Shown: positions 1-4,688, counted from the first letter of the stretch. The stretch: 5,131 nt of DNA from Planctomycetota bacterium (GCA_022573485.1 JACZTW010000271.1:1-5131); one strand, 5' to 3'. The notes: a model not told the origin generated them from the sequence alone. Numbers and translations: made by a program.

Positions 1-860
1 TCTACGAACGCTTCCACCCCGGAAATGACCATGAAAAAGCCCTGATCCCCAAGCACTTGCCCTACGTCGTGGTCTTCATCGATGAACTCGCCGACTTGAT
101 GATGACCTCGGGCAAGGAAGTCGAGTTCCACCTCGCCCGCTTGGCGCAGAAGAGCCGCGCGGTGGGGATTCATATCGTGGTGGCCACCCAGCGCCCGGAG
201 GCTAAAGTCGTTACCGGGCTGATCAAGTCCAACATGCCCTGCCGCTGCGCGTTCCGCGTCGCCGCCCGAATGGATTCGCGGATCGTGCTCGATCAAAACG
301 GCGCCGAGGTGCTCATGGGCCAGGGTGACATGCTGTTCCTGCCGCCCGGATCGGCAACATTGATCCGTGCCCAGGGCACGTTCATCGAAGACTCCGAACT
401 CCGCGCTGCCGTCGCTGATCTGCGGAGCAAGGGCAAGTGTGACTACCATCCCGAATTGATGCAGATCCGCAACGGCTCCAGCGCCGACACCGGCGAGCGT
501 GATCCATTGTTTGAGGACGCTGTGCGGATCATCCTGGAATCCAAGCGCGGCAGCGTCAGCTTGTTGCAACGGCGCTTGACCGTCGGCTATTCACGGGCCT
601 CCCGCCTGATCGACCAAATGGCCGAAGCCGGCATCGTCGGCGACTACAAAGGCTCCCAGGCCCGCGAGGTACTCGTCACGGCCGACGATTGGAAAGCACT
701 CCAGGCCCAAGTCAAGCAAGACCTCGCACAAGGCTACGAAGCCGACCAGGAGGATTTTGAGGTCGAGGACGACAGCGAGAAACTGGAAGACGTGGAAGAG
801 AAAGATGAAGAAGAAGAGGACGAGGAGGAAGAAGAAGAGGACGAAGAAGAGCCCGCTTGA
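1..860 (+). CDS. ftsK: DNA translocase FtsK/SpoIIIE, C-terminal part (5' end outside window)
   Basis: FtsK is a hexameric ATPase that pumps chromosomal DNA at the division septum. The reading frame is open from base 3, so the gene starts upstream and 285 residues are visible. Numbering from base 3, Walker B is VVVFIDELADLMM (D27, E28). It is followed by the family signatures RAVGIHIVVATQRP, TGLIKSN, FRVAARMDSR, LDQNGAEVLMGQGDMLFLPP and a motor-domain end. Walker A is missing because it lies before the window. Residues about 167-227, starting DPLFEDAVRIILE, are the gamma winged helix that reads polar KOPS-type sequences, with the recognition-helix segment YSRASRLIDQM. The protein then continues with an unusual tail: of the last 36 residues (250-285), 27 are Asp or Glu. 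The identity rests on several diagnostic motifs in the right order. No terminator is visible after the stop. Confidence 0.96.
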   Translation, partial: YERFHPGNDHEKALIPKHLPYVVVFIDELADLMMTSGKEVEFHLARLAQKSRAVGIHIVVATQRPEAKVVTGLIKSNMPCRCAFRVAARMDSRIVLDQNGAEVLMGQGDMLFLPPGSATLIRAQGTFIEDSELRAAVADLRSKGKCDYHPELMQIRNGSSADTGERDPLFEDAVRIILESKRGSVSLLQRRLTVGYSRASRLIDQMAEAGIVGDYKGSQAREVLVTADDWKALQAQVKQDLAQGYEADQEDFEVEDDSEKLEDVEEKDEEEEDEEEEEEDEEEPA

Positions 861-894
861 GGTCGCTTGCCCCCTGAGAAAATCAAGCCTACCG

Positions 895-923
895 TTGGAA
901 AAGCTGCGGCGATGTGATATAAT
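895..923 (+). promoter_or_regulatory. Sigma70-type promoter for the 942-1364 lipoprotein gene
   Basis: A -35 box TTGGAA (895-900) is followed by a 17-bp spacer and a perfect -10 box TATAAT (918-923), preceded by the extended -10 dinucleotide TG at 915-916. Transcription would be expected to start near 930, right at the ribosome binding site, giving a leader of only about 12 nt. The fit to the consensus is direct; activity is inferred. Confidence 0.72.
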
Positions 924-941
924 TCAAGTGAGGTGCCCCAC

Positions 942-1364
942 ATGCAACACGCCTTACGCATTGCAACTCGACCCTGCCTTTCAGTTCTGTTTGTAGTCTG
1001 CGCGCTCAGTTGCGGCACAAAATCAGTGAAGACCGAGTTCCGCCCCCTGCTCGTGGATGCACAAGGCCGGCCGTCACTCGGCTACTTAGAGCACCGTGGC
1101 GAAATGTACGATCTTCGGGACTGGAGCTTGGCCACGGATGACGATGACGAGAAAAGCAGAACTTTCGCCCACTTCGCTGTGGGGCCAACGATTGCCGATG
1201 ATGGCAGCGGCTTCTATGGGATGATGTTGATCTCCTTCCCGGTTGAAGGTGACGGGGCATCCCACGTTGTCATGTTTGAAGAGCCAGGCGAAGATCAGTG
1301 CGTCGAGATCGCGGATATCGACAGGCCGATCCTTGCCGACCTTCAGCTCGTGCTCCCTGAATAA
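942..1364 (+). CDS. Putative small lipoprotein of unknown function
   Basis: A 140-residue protein that I do not recognise. The ATG at 942 was chosen because GAGGTG (930-935) sits 6 nt upstream; a GTG at 933 in the same frame overlaps that ribosome binding site and is unlikely. Residues 1-23 form a signal peptide: a basic start, then the hydrophobic stretch CLSVLFVVCALS. C24 in the sequence ALSC looks like a lipobox cysteine, although Ala rather than Leu at -3 makes it imperfect. The mature part is acidic, with a DDDDEK run, and looks like one small beta-rich domain (segments HVVMFEE, MMLISFPVEG, ILADLQLVLPE). It has its own promoter and is not obviously co-transcribed with ftsK. Its stop codon is 2 bp from the stop of the opposite gene. 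It is probably envelope-anchored; no function can be assigned. Confidence 0.72.
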   Translation: MQHALRIATRPCLSVLFVVCALSCGTKSVKTEFRPLLVDAQGRPSLGYLEHRGEMYDLRDWSLATDDDDEKSRTFAHFAVGPTIADDGSGFYGMMLISFPVEGDGASHVVMFEEPGEDQCVEIADIDRPILADLQLVLPE

Positions 1365-1366
1365 CC

Positions 1367-1705
1367 TTACATTCCCAGCGCTTGGTCGATTTTGGCGGCG
1401 AGGATGAAATCGCTTTCGGTCAGGCCGTCGATCTTGTGTGTCCAAGTGTCAACGCGGACCTTGCCCCAGGCCAAGTAGAGGTCAGGGTGATGGCCCTGCT
1501 GCTCGGCGATCTCGCCGATGCGGTTCACGGCGGCGAGCGCCTGCACGAAATCGGGGAACTTGATCGTCTTGGTGATGTGGTGATCCCGCTCGGCGGACCA
1601 GCCGTCCACCTGCTCGAGCAGCCGCGCGATTTCGTCGCCCGCCAACGGCGGCACGCCGCCTTTGCAGGGTACGCAGTCCTTTCCAGCCAATTCGGATGTG
1701 CTCAT
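1367..1705 (-). CDS. phhB: Pterin-4a-carbinolamine dehydratase (4a-hydroxytetrahydrobiopterin dehydratase, EC 4.2.1.96)
   Basis: A complete 112-residue cytosolic enzyme of the PCD/DCoH family, which dehydrates 4a-hydroxy-tetrahydropterin so that the cofactor can be recycled after aromatic amino acid hydroxylation; many bacterial members serve other pterin-linked roles. The active-site pattern is fully present: E68-x3-H72-H73-P74-x5-W80-x9-H90-x8-D99. The C-terminal signature GLTESDFILAAKID also fits. The N-terminus carries C11-V-P-C14 followed by GGVPPL, a segment common in bacterial PCDs. The start at 1705 was chosen because GGAG lies 6 nt upstream; an in-frame ATG at 1717 adds four residues (METE), but its AGGA is too close. 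No phenylalanine hydroxylase gene is in the window, so the partner is unknown. It converges on the lipoprotein gene with 2 bp between stops and no shared terminator. I saw no convincing promoter. Confidence 0.93.
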   Translation of the reverse strand: MSTSELAGKDCVPCKGGVPPLAGDEIARLLEQVDGWSAERDHHITKTIKFPDFVQALAAVNRIGEIAEQQGHHPDLYLAWGKVRVDTWTHKIDGLTESDFILAAKIDQALGM

Positions 1706-1932
1706 TTCGGTCTCCATTTCCTGTGTATTCGTTGGCCCATTGGTGCAGACGCCGCGGTATCGCGAGGAGCCCGAGAATCGCAGCTAAGCCCCATAAGCAC
1801 CGTGGGTTATCCATATCAGAGCTCGATCCGAACGTCAAATGGCACGCCATTGATCCTTGGGGTCCAACGCCTTAGAGTTCTAGCGGGCCACTCGGCGGCG
1901 CCGCCGTGAGAAAGCGTCAACATCCCGGCCGG
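1706..1932. other. Intergenic stretch between phhB and the thioredoxin-fold gene promoter
   Basis: There is no supported gene here. A minus-strand frame opening at 1850, or at its internal ATG at 1814, encodes a short hydrophobic segment (LWGLAAILGLLAI), but it runs without a stop deep into phhB in another frame and has no good ribosome binding site. A perfect 14-bp GC palindrome, CGGCGGCGCCGCCG, lies at 1893-1906; its role is unknown and it is not followed by a T-tract. Confidence 0.55.
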
Positions 1933-1961
1933 TTGTTATTGACAAGCTCATAAACTATACT
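1933..1961 (+). promoter_or_regulatory. Putative sigma70-type promoter for the thioredoxin-fold gene
   Basis: TTGTTA (1933-1938), a 17-bp spacer, then TATACT (1956-1961). This predicts a start near 1968 and a leader of about 84 nt before the ATG at 2052. A perfect TTGACA also occurs at 1939-1944, but the sequence 17 bp downstream of it (TTTTTG) is not a -10 box, so the first pairing is preferred. Confidence 0.5.
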
Positions 1962-2051
1962 TTTTGCAATGATGCGTGGCCTTGGGCGACGAGGCCGCAC
2001 TTCAGTTCCCGAATAAACCGAAACTATTTTTGTGTGATTGGAGATGAGAAC

Positions 2052-2873
2052 ATGAATCGGATGAAACGTATGGCCTTGCTGGGTTTGGTAGCCGCGATAC
2101 TTCCATGCTGGACCGTGGTTGCTTATGGACAAGACGACGCCTCGAAGGGCGATGCGAATAGCGAAATCAAGGAACTGCGCGAAGAAGTGCGTAACCTGTC
2201 CTCGGCAATGCTGGCGCTCCAAGCCTCCATGAACGACAAGTTCAAGGCCGTGATGACGAAGCTGGAGGAAGTGAAGAAAGCCGCTGCCTCCAAACCGGCG
2301 AGCAAGAAAAGGACGCCGGACACCAAGATCTACGACATCAACATCAGCGATTCGCCTTACCTCGGCGCCAAAGACGCCGCGGTGACGATCGTGGAATTCT
2401 CCGATTTCCAATGCGGGTACTGCATCCGGGAAGTTCCCAAGCTCAAGAAGCTCATCGAGGAATATCCGAACGACGTCAAGGTCGTCTTCAAGCACTATCC
2501 GTTGAGCTTCCACAAGAAAGCCAAGCCGGCATCCGCCGCGGCCATCTTCGCCCATAAGCAGAAGGGCAACGATGCCTTTTGGGAAATGCACGACAAGATC
2601 ATTAAAGGCGGCACGAAGAAATTAGACGTGCCCATCCTGCGGAGTTACGCCGAGGAAATGGGCCTGGACCTCGCCGGGTTCGACGCCTTGATGGCCAGCC
2701 CCGCCGAGATTGACAAACTCCTCAAGCCGGACCTGGACGAAGCCAAGAAGTGTAAGGTCCGCGGCACGCCGACCGTGCTGGTCAACGGGCTCAAGCAGGT
2801 GCCGCGCACCCCCGAGGCCTACAAAACAAGGATCGACAAGATTCTCGCCGACAAAAAGAAAGGCAAAGCATAG
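2052..2873 (+). CDS. Exported DsbA-like thioredoxin-fold protein with N-terminal coiled coil
   Basis: A 273-residue secreted thiol-disulfide protein (DsbA/Thioredoxin_4 type), predicted to form, shuffle or reduce disulfides outside the cytoplasm. The ATG at 2052 has GGAG (2040-2043) 8 nt upstream. Residues 1-26 are a signal peptide (MNRMKR, then a hydrophobic core) with a likely cut after AYG. Residues about 36-76 form a heptad-patterned helix with hydrophobic positions I39, L42, V46, L49, M53, L56, M60, F64, V67, L71 and V74, followed by a Lys/Ala/Pro linker. The catalytic domain begins near residue 93, with the redox motif C121-G-Y-C124 after EFSDFQ and the cis-proline loop RGTPTVLVNG (P240). 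A further cysteine, C234, lies six residues before P240. The coiled coil suggests oligomerisation, as in trimeric ScsC-type isomerases; that is inference. It is a single-gene transcript, with a promoter upstream and a terminator after it. Confidence 0.92.
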   Translation: MNRMKRMALLGLVAAILPCWTVVAYGQDDASKGDANSEIKELREEVRNLSSAMLALQASMNDKFKAVMTKLEEVKKAAASKPASKKRTPDTKIYDINISDSPYLGAKDAAVTIVEFSDFQCGYCIREVPKLKKLIEEYPNDVKVVFKHYPLSFHKKAKPASAAAIFAHKQKGNDAFWEMHDKIIKGGTKKLDVPILRSYAEEMGLDLAGFDALMASPAEIDKLLKPDLDEAKKCKVRGTPTVLVNGLKQVPRTPEAYKTRIDKILADKKKGKA

Positions 2874-2904
2874 ACGCCGAAACGGCACGATCGCAAAACA
2901 CATC

Positions 2905-2940
2905 AGGCCCCATCCGTCCGACGACGGTTGGGGCCTTTTT
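2905..2940 (+). terminator. Intrinsic terminator after the thioredoxin-fold gene
   Basis: A 14-bp stem (2905-2918 with 2923-2936), broken only by one T-T mismatch, closes a CGAC loop and is followed by TTTTT (2936-2940). It begins 32 bp after the stop codon. The reverse strand lacks a clean T-run after the stem, so it should act mainly on the + strand, although it sits between two convergent genes. Confidence 0.92.
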
Positions 2941-2983
2941 CTTGGGAACGCATTTCGCCGCGAAGGCCGCCGTGCGGCGCCGA

Positions 2984-3859
2984 TTATCTCTTGCTGCTCT
3001 GCGGCGCCGGGTCTTGGCCTGCGGATTGGCCCGCAGCGGCGGCACGTTTTTCCTCACGGGGCGCCTTGCGGGGCTCGGTCTGCAATCGCCGGGCGATTTC
3101 GTATTGCACAAAGGGCCGTCCGACGCAGTCCGTGTGCCCGCCCGACCATCCTAACCGCTCCCACTTCTTCTCCCACCCGATGTTGACCACCTTGCCGCCA
3201 TAGGACTCCTTGATTCGCAGTCCGAGTTGACCCGCGACTTTAGCACCCAATCTGCCGTCCACTGTGCCAAACAACTTGACCCACGGCAAGATCAGGTCCC
3301 GCGGCGAATGATACACGTACACCTTGCCCTCGACGCTTTTCAGGGCCTGATCCATGTCGTAGGCATGCGCCAGCGACGAGCCGACAAAAAACACGTTGTT
3401 GACCTTATACTCGCCCTTGAGCCGCTCCAGAGCCCAGACCACCACGCCCGTCCCCGCAGACAACGCGATGATGTTCACGTGATTGTCGGGGTATTTCTGC
3501 TTGTACGCTTTGATTCGACGGGCCAGCGACCGCGCCGACAGCTTGTTCAGGCCCAGCGGATCCACTTGGTCCAGCAGGGGAATCCGCGTGGTGCTCCAGT
3601 CAAACACTTCGCAATCGCCCCGATAGTCCCCGCGTCGAAGCCCTTCGGGCACGTCCCGCCGCCCGAAGCCCCAGCCGCCGGCGCCGTCGAGGTAGTAGGT
3701 CTTGCCGTACGGTTCGAGGATCGGGTGCGCGGTCGAGCAACCGCTCACGGTGACGACCGCCAGGGCCGCACTGAGAACCCACCATCGCGGATTTGTTTGG
3801 CTCTTCAAACGTGAAATCGTCTTGCCCCGCCCTTCGCGCCCTATAACGCTCTCGATCAT
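2984..3859 (-). CDS. Putative lipoprotein serine hydrolase (alpha/beta hydrolase-like)
   Basis: A 291-residue protein from the ATG at 3859. The lipoprotein signal is clear: WWVLSAALAVVTVSGC with lipobox V38-S-G-C41, so it should be anchored in the envelope. A nucleophile elbow is visible as HVNIIALSAGTGVVVW, with S134 in the context A-x-S-x-G rather than G-x-S-x-G. A possible Asp lies in YHSPRDLILPW (D188) and a possible His in GWSGGHTDC (H242); the order and spacing suit an alpha/beta hydrolase triad. The loop LDGAGGWGF (57-65) could help form the oxyanion hole. The last 40 or so residues are charged and low in complexity. The substrate is unknown. The start is uncertain: no good ribosome binding site precedes 3859, an in-frame TTG at 3916 is possible, and a TTG at codon 18 would give a more usual signal peptide length. 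It follows the BamE-like lipoprotein gene by 74 bp and is probably co-transcribed with it. Confidence 0.78.
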   Translation of the reverse strand: MIESVIGREGRGKTISRLKSQTNPRWWVLSAALAVVTVSGCSTAHPILEPYGKTYYLDGAGGWGFGRRDVPEGLRRGDYRGDCEVFDWSTTRIPLLDQVDPLGLNKLSARSLARRIKAYKQKYPDNHVNIIALSAGTGVVVWALERLKGEYKVNNVFFVGSSLAHAYDMDQALKSVEGKVYVYHSPRDLILPWVKLFGTVDGRLGAKVAGQLGLRIKESYGGKVVNIGWEKKWERLGWSGGHTDCVGRPFVQYEIARRLQTEPRKAPREEKRAAAAGQSAGQDPAPQSSKR

Positions 3860-3922
3860 CGTGTTACGCCCGGGTTGGAGAAGCCTCAAGGAAGAATCGA
3901 CCCCGAAACGCTCCAACAGGAA

Positions 3923-3936
3923 TAGAACTTGTTCTA
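3923..3936. repeat. Short inverted repeat between the two lipoprotein genes
   Basis: TAGAAC-TT-GTTCTA is a perfect 6-bp inverted repeat with a 2-nt centre. It overlaps the stop codon of the BamE-like gene and precedes the hydrolase gene. It could be an operator half-site pair or chance. The half-sites resemble GAAC/GTTC LexA sites, but the spacing of 2 is wrong for the known GAAC-N4-GTTC form. Confidence 0.3.
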
Positions 3937-4314
3937 GTCGTCGATGGCTCGAACCACCTCGTTGCGATGATGGCGATGAACGATGTCATCCTTCAACTCG
4001 AACACCCATTGCTCGACTCGATCCACGCTGTTCTCGATGGACAACAGCAACAACACGTTGAAGTGCTCCACGACGCGCGTGACGGCTTCGTAGGTAAGAT
4101 CTTCCATGCCGTCGCCGCGGTCTTCCGTCGCCGTCGGCTGCCCGAGATGGTCGATGAGCCAATCCCTCGTGGTTTCTCCCTCTTTGATCTGCGTGAGGAT
4201 ATCGGGCGACACGATCGAACCGCTGGTATTCTTGAAACTGCTGAGCGACATGACGCAACCACTATTGCCGGCCACAATCAACAGAACCACAATTCGTGTG
4301 CCGCGCTTGATCAT
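3934..4314 (-). CDS. BamE/SmpA-like small lipoprotein
   Basis: A 126-residue predicted lipoprotein. The ATG at 4314 has an excellent ribosome binding site, AAGGAG (complement of 4322-4327), 7 nt upstream. Residues 1-19 form a signal peptide (MIKRGTR, then IVVLLIVAG), with the lipobox-like N17-S-G-C20; Asn at -3 is atypical. The segment I39-LTQIKEGETTRDWLIDHLGQP-T61 matches the SmpA/OmlA (BamE-like) hallmark: a helix, Gly-x-Thr-Thr, a second helix, then Leu-Gly-x-Pro. This is followed by strand-like stretches (DLTYEAVTRVV, FNVLLLLS, VEQWVFELKDD). In proteobacteria BamE helps the BAM machine insert outer-membrane proteins, but the fold is also widespread in unrelated small lipoproteins, so the BamE role is not claimed here. 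It is the first gene of a likely two-gene lipoprotein unit with the hydrolase downstream. Confidence 0.83.
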   Translation of the reverse strand: MIKRGTRIVVLLIVAGNSGCVMSLSSFKNTSGSIVSPDILTQIKEGETTRDWLIDHLGQPTATEDRGDGMEDLTYEAVTRVVEHFNVLLLLSIENSVDRVEQWVFELKDDIVHRHHRNEVVRAIDD

Positions 4315-4357
4315 AACGAATCTCCTTCAGGCAGAAAATCGGCCCCCGCTCGCCGGA

Positions 4358-4366
4358 ATTGTACCA
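4358..4366 (-). promoter_or_regulatory. Extended -10 promoter for the BamE-like lipoprotein gene
   Basis: Read on the minus strand this is TGGTACAAT: the -10 box TACAAT with an upstream TG, as in extended -10 promoters. The expected -35 position (complement of 4381-4386, GAGACG) matches the consensus at only three bases. The predicted start is near 4351, giving a leader of about 37 nt that contains the AAGGAG ribosome binding site. Confidence 0.5.
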
Positions 4367-4389
4367 CTTCGACGGCGGGTCGTCTCGTG

Positions 4390-4413
4390 CCCGGCGCCCT
4401 CCCCCGCGCCGGG
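4390..4413. repeat. GC-rich hairpin flanking the MITE-like element on the left
   Basis: CCCGGCGC (4390-4397) and GCGCCGGG (4406-4413) form a perfect 8-bp stem with an 8-nt loop. No T-tract follows on either strand, so it is not a standard terminator. The last two bases of the stem overlap the left 8-bp direct repeat of the neighbouring element. Confidence 0.65.
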
Positions 4414-4419
4414 ATCAGC
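4412..4419. repeat. Left putative target-site duplication
   Basis: GGATCAGC directly abuts the left end of the 4420-4561 element. The same eight bases abut its right end (4562-4569), and the match stops exactly at both edges. Confidence 0.7.
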
Positions 4420-4461
4420 GTACGTGTTTAGCGCAACGCCAAATCCGGCCTGGGATGTCCT

Positions 4462-4490
4462 TGAGCCGGGCCCTTCAGGGTCCGGACCGC
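4462..4490. repeat. Left arm of internal inverted repeat, forms a hairpin
   Basis: It contains CCGGGCCC (4466-4473), loop TTCA and GGGTCCGG (4478-4485), an 8-bp stem with one G-T (G-U in RNA) pair. The complement of this arm matches the right arm (4509-4537) at 24 of 29 positions. Confidence 0.75.
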
Positions 4491-4508
4491 ATGCAGGTCG
4501 CCGCGACA

Positions 4509-4537
4509 GCGGTCCGTGGCCTGAAGGCCACGGCTCA
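4509..4537. repeat. Right arm of internal inverted repeat, forms a hairpin
   Basis: It contains CCGTGGCC (4514-4521), loop TGAA and GGCCACGG (4526-4533), a perfect 8-bp stem. It is separated from the left arm by 18 bp. Both arms share the outer GCGGTCCG and CGGCTCA sequences. Confidence 0.78.
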
Positions 4538-4561
4538 GTAGGGAAAACGCTAAACACATTC

Positions 4562-4569
4562 GGATCAGC
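4562..4569. repeat. Right putative target-site duplication
   Basis: The second copy of GGATCAGC, immediately after the right terminal repeat. Its last three bases (AGC) are also the first three bases of the next hairpin's stem. Confidence 0.7.
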
Positions 4570-4580
4570 CCGAAAGGGCT
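4567..4580. repeat. Small hairpin with GAAA loop
   Basis: AGCCC-GAAA-GGGCT: a perfect 5-bp stem closed by a GNRA-type tetraloop. No T-tract follows. It belongs to the host sequence flanking the mobile element. Confidence 0.55.
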
Positions 4581-4632
4581 CCTGAGTGCAAGCTTCGCGG
4601 AACCAATTCGCGTCAGATCCGCCGGCTGGGCG

Positions 4633-4661
4633 TTGCTAAATCGCACGAAACCTGCGATAAT
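4633..4661 (+). promoter_or_regulatory. Sigma70-type promoter for the amidohydrolase gene
   Basis: TTGCTA (4633-4638), a 17-bp spacer and GATAAT (4656-4661), with TG at 4653-4654 forming an extended -10 (TGCGATAAT). The predicted start is near 4668, leaving a leader of about 21 nt. It lies 72 bp beyond the right end of the MITE-like element. Confidence 0.62.
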
Positions 4662-4688
4662 GGCGTTTTTGAGACGGGCTTGGCAGTC

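Larger units (their letters stand above)
4420..4561. mobile_element. MITE-like non-autonomous element, 142 bp
   Basis: The ends are inverted repeats of 14 bp with 12 matches: GTACGTGTTTAGCG (4420-4433) against GAATGTGTTTAGCG (complement of 4548-4561), of which the inner 10 bp are perfect. On both sides the element is bordered by the identical octamer GGATCAGC, as left by a transposase that makes 8-bp target duplications. It is too short to encode a transposase and holds no credible ORF. Inside are two inverted 29-bp arms (4462-4490 and 4509-4537), each forming its own hairpin, so the layout resembles both a MITE and a REPIN-type doublet. It lies between two divergent promoters without disrupting either. 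The parent transposase family cannot be named from the sequence alone. Confidence 0.72.

Noticed and set aside
757..996. Plus-strand frame with a Lys/Arg-rich run after the ftsK gamma domain
   Set aside because: It is the same GA-rich tract read in another frame. The acidic frame is continuous with the gamma domain, so the basic frame is a shadow.
734..1018. Minus-strand frame encoding a poly-serine run
   Set aside because: It is the complement of the GAA/GAG tract of the FtsK acidic tail; it has no family resemblance and overlaps the lipoprotein promoter and start.
1482..1850. Minus-strand frame with a short hydrophobic segment upstream of phhB
   Set aside because: It overlaps phhB out of frame by more than 200 bp with no stop, has no good ribosome binding site, and its overlapping part is only the shifted reading of phhB.
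1382..1909. Long plus-strand frame antisense to phhB
   Set aside because: It is a shadow frame in GC-rich DNA with no recognisable domain; the opposite strand carries a complete enzyme active-site motif.
1917..2591. Long minus-strand frame antisense to the thioredoxin-fold gene
   Set aside because: Codon-position mirror of a real gene; no domain is visible, and the + strand has a signal peptide, CGYC and a cis-proline.
3227..3814. Long plus-strand frame antisense to the lipoprotein hydrolase
   Set aside because: A His/Arg/Gln-rich shadow translation; the minus strand has a lipobox and a nucleophile elbow.
3860..3916. N-terminal extension of the hydrolase from a TTG at 3916
   Set aside because: It would add 19 residues before an already long N-region, with no ribosome binding site; it remains possible but is less likely than the ATG at 3859.
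4390..4413. GC-rich hairpin considered as a terminator
   Set aside because: No T-tract follows on either strand, and it lies upstream of both flanking genes, where no transcript needs to end.
4327..4557. Minus-strand frame starting inside the right end of the MITE-like element
   Set aside because: Low-complexity Gly/Pro/Arg composition, no ribosome binding site, and it spans hairpins and the promoter region of the neighbouring gene.
4424..4557. Possible CRISPR array or small RNA gene in the repeat-rich intergenic region
   Set aside because: There are only inverted repeats and one direct octamer pair, with no regularly spaced direct repeats, and I could not see a promoter plus terminator pair marking an RNA gene.
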